Of a DNA stretch of 48,376 nt, positions 44,431 to 48,376 are shown one piece after another. Where the stretch lies: positions 1-48,376 of the forward strand of contig JBBQJT010000021.1 of NCBI GenBank assembly GCA_038326165.1, written 5' to 3'. The notes under the pieces are model-generated. The model saw nothing but the letters and a program-made list of their open reading frames with translations. It was not told where the DNA came from and did no database searches. The DNA comes from JAEUUM01 sp038326165. GTDB taxonomy: Bacteria; Bacteroidota; Bacteroidia; Chitinophagales; Saprospiraceae. Position 1 is the stretch's first letter. Each line of letters starts with the position of its first letter. A program made the position numbers and the translations under genes.

Positions 44431-45206
44431 AATGAATAAGCTGCTGAAAGACCAAAGTTTAACATATTTCCAGTGATCATGAGCTGATAATAATTTGAAA
44501 AAAATTTCTCCCTTGTAGCAGCATCTTCAATATATGAGTCATAATAAAATGAATTGAAAGTATTGAAAGCAATAATCATTCTTGCTTGGGCTTGAAGGTA
44601 AATACTTTCACTTATATGCCACTTATATCCAATACCTACATAAGTTTGAAATATTTGACCGTTTGCTATATTTCCAAATAAATTTCTGTAGTACAGAATA
44701 TCTTTATTGAGACCGCTTAAAAAAAGTCGATCTCCAAAGACATGGGCAGAACCATCGTTTATATTACTTCCTCTGCCTTTGGAATACATAAAACCGTTTT
44801 CAATGAAAAAATGACGATTAGGATTAAAACTAAACTTATATGTGTATCCCAAAGAGTATTCAATCAATTGTTCCGTAAGTTCCCATACCGGCAAGGCAGC
44901 ATGATCCGAAGGGGCAAGCATGGTATTGAAACCTTTGTAATCAAAAGTATTGACTAATCTAATGCTATTTATTGCACCATTTATCCCCCAGCGAGATCTA
45001 GAAAATTGACAATGGATATTAAACCCATATGAACTTGATAATTTATACCTATCCTGTTGAACTTCAGGCAAATCCTCAAACCCCACCGACAATCTTTGTT
45101 GCCTGTACAAGAAAATACCTGAATTTAAACCTATGCTAAACTTCTGTGCATTGGAGGATTGTATAAAAATACACGTGAAAAATACTGCAATTACCAATTT
45201 TTTCAT
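44427..45206 (-). CDS. Outer-membrane beta-barrel-like protein (paralogue 1)
   Basis: The product is 259 residues with signal peptide 1-20 (MKKLVIAVFFTCIFIQSSNA). The mature part is short beta strands with aromatic ends, rich in Tyr, Phe and Asn, finishing LNFGLSAAYSF, the usual terminal-Phe barrel end. It is clearly related to the next gene upstream: both have a GLNSG/KAGYN start, a SRWGINGAINS / SKFGLDLIYN block, and a GYxY...FxxNGxx block. No enzyme motif is seen. It is the last gene of the 47212-44427 group, starting 6 bases after its neighbour's stop. Confidence 0.75.
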   Translation of the reverse strand: MKKLVIAVFFTCIFIQSSNAQKFSIGLNSGIFLYRQQRLSVGFEDLPEVQQDRYKLSSSYGFNIHCQFSRSRWGINGAINSIRLVNTFDYKGFNTMLAPSDHAALPVWELTEQLIEYSLGYTYKFSFNPNRHFFIENGFMYSKGRGSNINDGSAHVFGDRLFLSGLNKDILYYRNLFGNIANGQIFQTYVGIGYKWHISESIYLQAQARMIIAFNTFNSFYYDSYIEDAATREKFFSNYYQLMITGNMLNFGLSAAYSF

Positions 45207-45212
45207 ATCAAT

Positions 45213-46010
45213 CTAGAATTCATATCTGACTATAAAATTTGCACTTATTTGTTGCCCACTTAATATCGTTATGTATTTACCACGATGTCCTAATTCATAA
45301 CCCGGCAAATTATTTATTTCGAAAAAAGTGGAGTAGCTACTTAAATTTTGCCAAGAAAAAATATAATTGGCTTCAAAGCCAAGACTAATATGACTCCACA
45401 ACTTCCAATCATATTGCATGCCAACATAAACCCTCGTTGACGCTGGGTTATTCTCCAATTCTTTTGCAACATGGTTGTAGGATAATACATTATCAGTTGA
45501 TGGCACCTTAAATAGTAGATTCTCAATGATCTCTTCCTTGTTTTTTATAGTAGATTTTTGTTGCAAGGTTAAAAGCATGCCATTTTTGAAAAATAATTTA
45601 CCTTTCTTGTGCTTTAAAATCTCATAATGATATCCTAGACCCAATTCATTATACGTATTGAATATTGGCAATATGGGGAAGTTATCATAGTCATCCATTA
45701 CAAAAAAACCACTTACATTCTTAAAAGACCTTTTCAATTGCAAGTCAAATCTGTTGTATATCAAATCCAATCCAAACTTAGATCCTCTAATTCTATAATT
45801 CAGCTCTATGCCCACCGTTGGTGTTAAATTCAATCTATTCCTTGAATAAATCGGATAATTGGATGAAAACTGGGAGTTCGTAACAATAGTTGTGTAAGCA
45901 TTATATCCTGCCTTGACAGCAAATGAAAGATTTTGTCCAACAGTTATAGTAGTTATGCCACAAAGCATAACTACTATAAATCCGGCAATTATATTATTAT
46001 TGTTGATCAT
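45213..46010 (-). CDS. Outer-membrane beta-barrel-like protein (paralogue 2)
   Basis: The product is 265 residues from ATG 46010, which overlaps the TGA of the lipoprotein gene (ATGA) and gives the signal NNIIAGFIVVMLCGITTITV. An earlier in-frame start at 46103 would place 31 residues inside the upstream gene and is rejected. The mature part shows alternating strands (VKAGYNAYTTIVTNSQFSSN, FGLDLIYNRFDLQLKRSF, RVYVGMQYDWKLWSHISLGF) and ends ANFIVRYEF with a terminal Phe, as barrels do. It is paralogous to the gene at 44427-45206. Function unknown. Confidence 0.75.
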   Translation of the reverse strand: MINNNNIIAGFIVVMLCGITTITVGQNLSFAVKAGYNAYTTIVTNSQFSSNYPIYSRNRLNLTPTVGIELNYRIRGSKFGLDLIYNRFDLQLKRSFKNVSGFFVMDDYDNFPILPIFNTYNELGLGYHYEILKHKKGKLFFKNGMLLTLQQKSTIKNKEEIIENLLFKVPSTDNVLSYNHVAKELENNPASTRVYVGMQYDWKLWSHISLGFEANYIFSWQNLSSYSTFFEINNLPGYELGHRGKYITILSGQQISANFIVRYEF

Positions 46011-47212
46011 TGTATTTGTTTGACTGAAAATCTGCCCTCGTGAATACTCGAACCATCTGTATATTGCCAGACCCAAGTCGACCAGTTGGTATCTGTAAAA
46101 CATTCATCCCAACCAAAAAAGGTTTCAACAGCAAATGGGGTTTGTTTGCTTCTGTATTCAAACTTCTGAACAAAACAATTGGGAATCGCCTTGGTTTTAT
46201 TATATTTTTTATAATTATCGATTTCATAGATAATCCAACCACAAGCCTCTTTTTTTTCTAGCTTCTTGTCAACACCCTCACTTTTCAATTTGAACAATAT
46301 ATCTCCTTGACTAAAGTCAACCTTGCACCACTTATTAAGGCTACCAATCTTCCAAGCATTAAAATATTGTACAGGATAAAATGGACGAATACAAGTATTA
46401 ATTACCGTACGATCGACAATCATCCCCATGTCAGCCTTTCCGCCCCAAAAACCTTCTTTTATATCCTGTATAAGAAATTCATTAAACTTTACAATTTTTG
46501 CACATTCAGCCCTAGGGGCAACACTACTTATTTTTGTTTCGATTACATTGATATTCTGCTGGTAATAATTCACAATTTGGCTTGCTTTTATTCCAGATTC
46601 ATTTGTACTAATTACCCAGCAGAGGTTCTGTTTTGCATAATTTGAATCAACTTGTATGTATTCCCAAGAATTTCCATTGTATTTTAATGCATCTGTTACT
46701 TCAACATCGTCATAAAGCATAACAATTGTAGGGATCAAATTAGGTCCAGTAGGGCATTTTTCAGGAATATATACCTGTAAAAATAGAGTATCACCGTAAT
46801 AAGGCATCCCGGAGATTCCTTGAGCCAATACATTCAAATAAGTGGTTGTAGAAATATTAGGGTAAAGTAAATTGGCATTGGGTTCAAGTGAAGAAATGAG
46901 ACCATTGTTGAGGATGAGACTTGACTGAATACTATCCAACAAATTCATCCCAAAATTTTGACAGCTTTGATTTAATTTATGAAATAATACGTTTTTGTCA
47001 CCGTCAAAATATAAATTACAATCACTTAAAACAGTTTGTCTAAAAGTTGGGTTCCTAACTAAGTTGAGTAACCCAATCGAATAACTTTTGATTAAAGAAT
47101 TATATTTGTTTTCGTCCACAGGATTGTACGAAACTGATTGGGTACTTGATGACACATTTGTTGGCTCTAGAATTGTCGAATCTTTTTTGCAGGAGAAAAT
47201 AAAAATAACCAA
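46007..47212 (-). CDS. Lipoprotein of unknown function with frame-shifted 5' end
   Basis: As drawn, the frame starts at TTG 47212 with VIFIFSCKKDS, too short for a complete signal peptide. An ATG at 47229 opens MRFIFYW in another frame; one more base in the T6 run (47219-47214) would join them as MRFIFLLVIFIFSCKKDS, an ideal lipoprotein signal. A third option begins at ATG 47280 and runs through a heptamer repeat. The mature protein, about 385 residues, has scattered Cys and Trp (EGFWGGKADMGMI, ETFFGWDECFTDTNWSTWVW) and no recognised domain. It is coupled to the barrel genes by ATGA, so it may be the surface partner of them. Confidence 0.7.
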   Translation of the reverse strand: MVIFIFSCKKDSTILEPTNVSSSTQSVSYNPVDENKYNSLIKSYSIGLLNLVRNPTFRQTVLSDCNLYFDGDKNVLFHKLNQSCQNFGMNLLDSIQSSLILNNGLISSLEPNANLLYPNISTTTYLNVLAQGISGMPYYGDTLFLQVYIPEKCPTGPNLIPTIVMLYDDVEVTDALKYNGNSWEYIQVDSNYAKQNLCWVISTNESGIKASQIVNYYQQNINVIETKISSVAPRAECAKIVKFNEFLIQDIKEGFWGGKADMGMIVDRTVINTCIRPFYPVQYFNAWKIGSLNKWCKVDFSQGDILFKLKSEGVDKKLEKKEACGWIIYEIDNYKKYNKTKAIPNCFVQKFEYRSKQTPFAVETFFGWDECFTDTNWSTWVWQYTDGSSIHEGRFSVKQIQ

Positions 47213-47242
47213 TAAAAAATAAAACGCATAATTACCAATGGC

Positions 47243-47276
47243 GTGGTTTGTGGTTTGTGGTTTGTGGTTTGTGGTT
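47243..47276 (-). repeat. Heptanucleotide tandem repeat (about 4.9 copies)
   Basis: GTGGTTT on the plus strand (AAACCAC on the minus strand) occurs four times and a partial fifth. It lies inside a possible 5' extension of the lipoprotein gene, just after ATG 47280. Since 7 is not a multiple of 3, a gain of one unit would place that ATG in frame with the lipoprotein body. Confidence 0.88.
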
Positions 47277-47455
47277 GCATTTTAAATTAAATTTATTTAT
47301 ACTGTAAAGATATTATAAAAACAGGTTTATTCCTAATTCAAAGGCAACTATTTAAAATTTACCCATCATGGTTCATAATAATAAAGGCGATGTTTGAATA
47401 AACAAAGGCGATGAATTTACATTCACCGCCTTTGTTATATATTCCAGTAAGTTGA
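47277..47455. other. Intergenic region between rpoC and the lipoprotein operon
   Basis: About 180 bases holding the rpoC terminator at 47401-47436 and, presumably, the promoter of the lipoprotein operon. Minus-strand TATCTTTA near 47305 is one base off the -7 consensus. Confidence 0.4.
47401..47436 (-). terminator. Terminator after rpoC
   Basis: AACAAAGGCG and CGCCTTTGTT form a 10-bp stem, extended inward by TGAAT/ATTCA, about 20 bases after the rpoC stop. On the minus strand the stem's own 3' arm ends in CCTTTGTT and is followed by TATTCAAAC, so the T tract is short. It most likely ends the rpoB-rpoC transcript. Confidence 0.75.
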
Positions 47456-48376
47456 CTAATCTTGCACTTCTTCCAACTCCATTTTGTTTGGGGCAGGTTG
47501 ATAATCGTCAATATTCGCTACAAACAGATCGCGGTAAGATTTCATACCAGTTCCGGCAGGAATTGCTTTTCCTACAATAACATTTTCCTTCAAACCTTCA
47601 AGGCCATCGCGTTTGGCAGATATAGCTGCCTGGCTCAGTACTTTTGTAGTTTCTTGGAACGATGCAGCTGAAATCCAGCTGTCGGTACCCAATGAAGCTC
47701 TTGTAATACCTTGCAACATCTGACTTGACGTAGCAGGAAGTGCCTCCCTAAATTGTACCACCTTTTGATCGTTTCTCTTTAACTGAGAGTTTTCTTCTCT
47801 CAATTGACGGATTGTAACCAATTGTCCGGCTTTCAGCTTAGTGGATTCTCCTGGGTCAGTGATAAATTTCTTATCATGAATCCAGTCATTTTGTGATTGG
47901 AATTCAAACTTATCCACTGCTTCAGCTTCTAGGAATGTAGTATCTCCAGCATCTTCAATAATCACCCTACGCATCATTTGACGTACGATTACTTCAATAT
48001 GCTTGTCGTTCAGGTTGATACCTTGGGAACGATAAACTTCTTGAATACCATCTACCAGGTACTTTTGAACAGCAAATGAGCCCTTGATATTTAGAATATC
48101 TTTAGGAGCAGTTACTCCATCAGAAAGAGGTGTACCAGCTCTTACAAAGTCACCTTCTTGTACCAAGATATGCTTTGAAAGTGGAATCAAATACTTATGT
48201 GTTTGACCATCTTTAGCGCTTACGCTGCACTCTCTATTACCACGTTTAATTTTACCAAAGGAAACCACACCATCTATTTCAGACACGACTGCTGGATTAG
48301 AAGGGTTCCGGGCTTCAAATAGTTCCGTAACACGTGGAAGACCACCGGTAATATCCTGAATTTTTCCAAGTGAACG
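47456..48376 (-). CDS. rpoC: RNA polymerase beta' subunit, C-terminal part
   Basis: The frame stays open to the window edge and encodes the last about 306 residues: LGKIQDITGGLPRVTELFEA, ARNPSNPAVVSEIDG, then VEVIVRQMMRRV-like HIEVIVRQMMRRVIIEDAGD, ATSSQMLQGITRASLGTDSW and ISAASFQETTKVLSQAA. These are highly conserved beta' C-terminal blocks around the bridge between the jaw and the omega-binding end. The 5' part lies outside. Its presence gives a reliable taxonomic marker. Confidence 0.98.
   Translation of the reverse strand, partial: RSLGKIQDITGGLPRVTELFEARNPSNPAVVSEIDGVVSFGKIKRGNRECSVSAKDGQTHKYLIPLSKHILVQEGDFVRAGTPLSDGVTAPKDILNIKGSFAVQKYLVDGIQEVYRSQGINLNDKHIEVIVRQMMRRVIIEDAGDTTFLEAEAVDKFEFQSQNDWIHDKKFITDPGESTKLKAGQLVTIRQLREENSQLKRNDQKVVQFREALPATSSQMLQGITRASLGTDSWISAASFQETTKVLSQAAISAKRDGLEGLKENVIVGKAIPAGTGMKSYRDLFVANIDDYQPAPNKMELEEVQD

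Overview
The window looks like a chromosomal piece of an AT-rich member of the Bacteroidota, most likely in or near the Saprospiria. The evidence is a complete type IX secretion (T9SS) core operon (porP-gldK-gldL-gldM-gldN), many exported proteins with T9SS C-terminal sorting domains, SprB-type repeats with PorP/SprF partners, and promoters with the Bacteroidota -7 motif TAnnTTTG (best one in front of the 16S rRNA gene). The lineage call is inference from gene content; no search was run.

Layout. 1-90 is the 5' end of a 16S rRNA gene leaving the window on the minus strand, with leader, boxA-like site and promoter up to about 270. 670-2914 (minus) holds four small secreted or lipoprotein genes, two of them interrupted by in-frame TAA codons. 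3151-18067 (minus) is a surface-protein cluster: two large proteins with dockerin plus cohesin-like modules and a T9SS type A tail, a PorP/SprF protein, a giant protein with four cohesin-like domains, SprB repeats and a T9SS type B tail, and a small cohesin-like protein with a type A tail. 18634-24598 has a thioredoxin-fold protein, ubiX, a propeller-like/PKD surface protein and a beta-helix surface protein whose 5' end is disrupted at a G9 tract. 24599-25420 is gene-free and full of tandem repeats.

25421-33268 (plus) is a tightly packed run: cytochrome c lipoprotein, anmK, an NAD-dependent epimerase-like protein, two family-2 glycosyltransferases, a GT-C-like membrane protein and a UPF1-like helicase, closed by a strong bidirectional terminator. 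33319-42215 (minus) is an M16 peptidase, a DUF255/thioredoxin-domain protein and then porP-gldK-gldL-gldM-gldN. 42313-44430 (plus) is methylmalonyl-CoA mutase. 44427-47212 (minus) is an operon of one lipoprotein and two paralogous beta-barrel-like proteins; the lipoprotein's 5' end is out of frame with its obvious start codon and lies beside a heptanucleotide repeat. 47456-48376 is the 3' part of rpoC.

How the parts may work together: the T9SS core encoded here would export the cohesin/dockerin proteins of the first third. Those proteins carry both halves of a cohesin-dockerin type interaction, so a surface-attached multi-protein assembly is a reasonable hypothesis, and it is my leading candidate for an undescribed system. 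Three surface-protein loci (670-1981, 24520-24598, 47205-47280) show stops or frame breaks, which could be decay, phase variation or sequence error.
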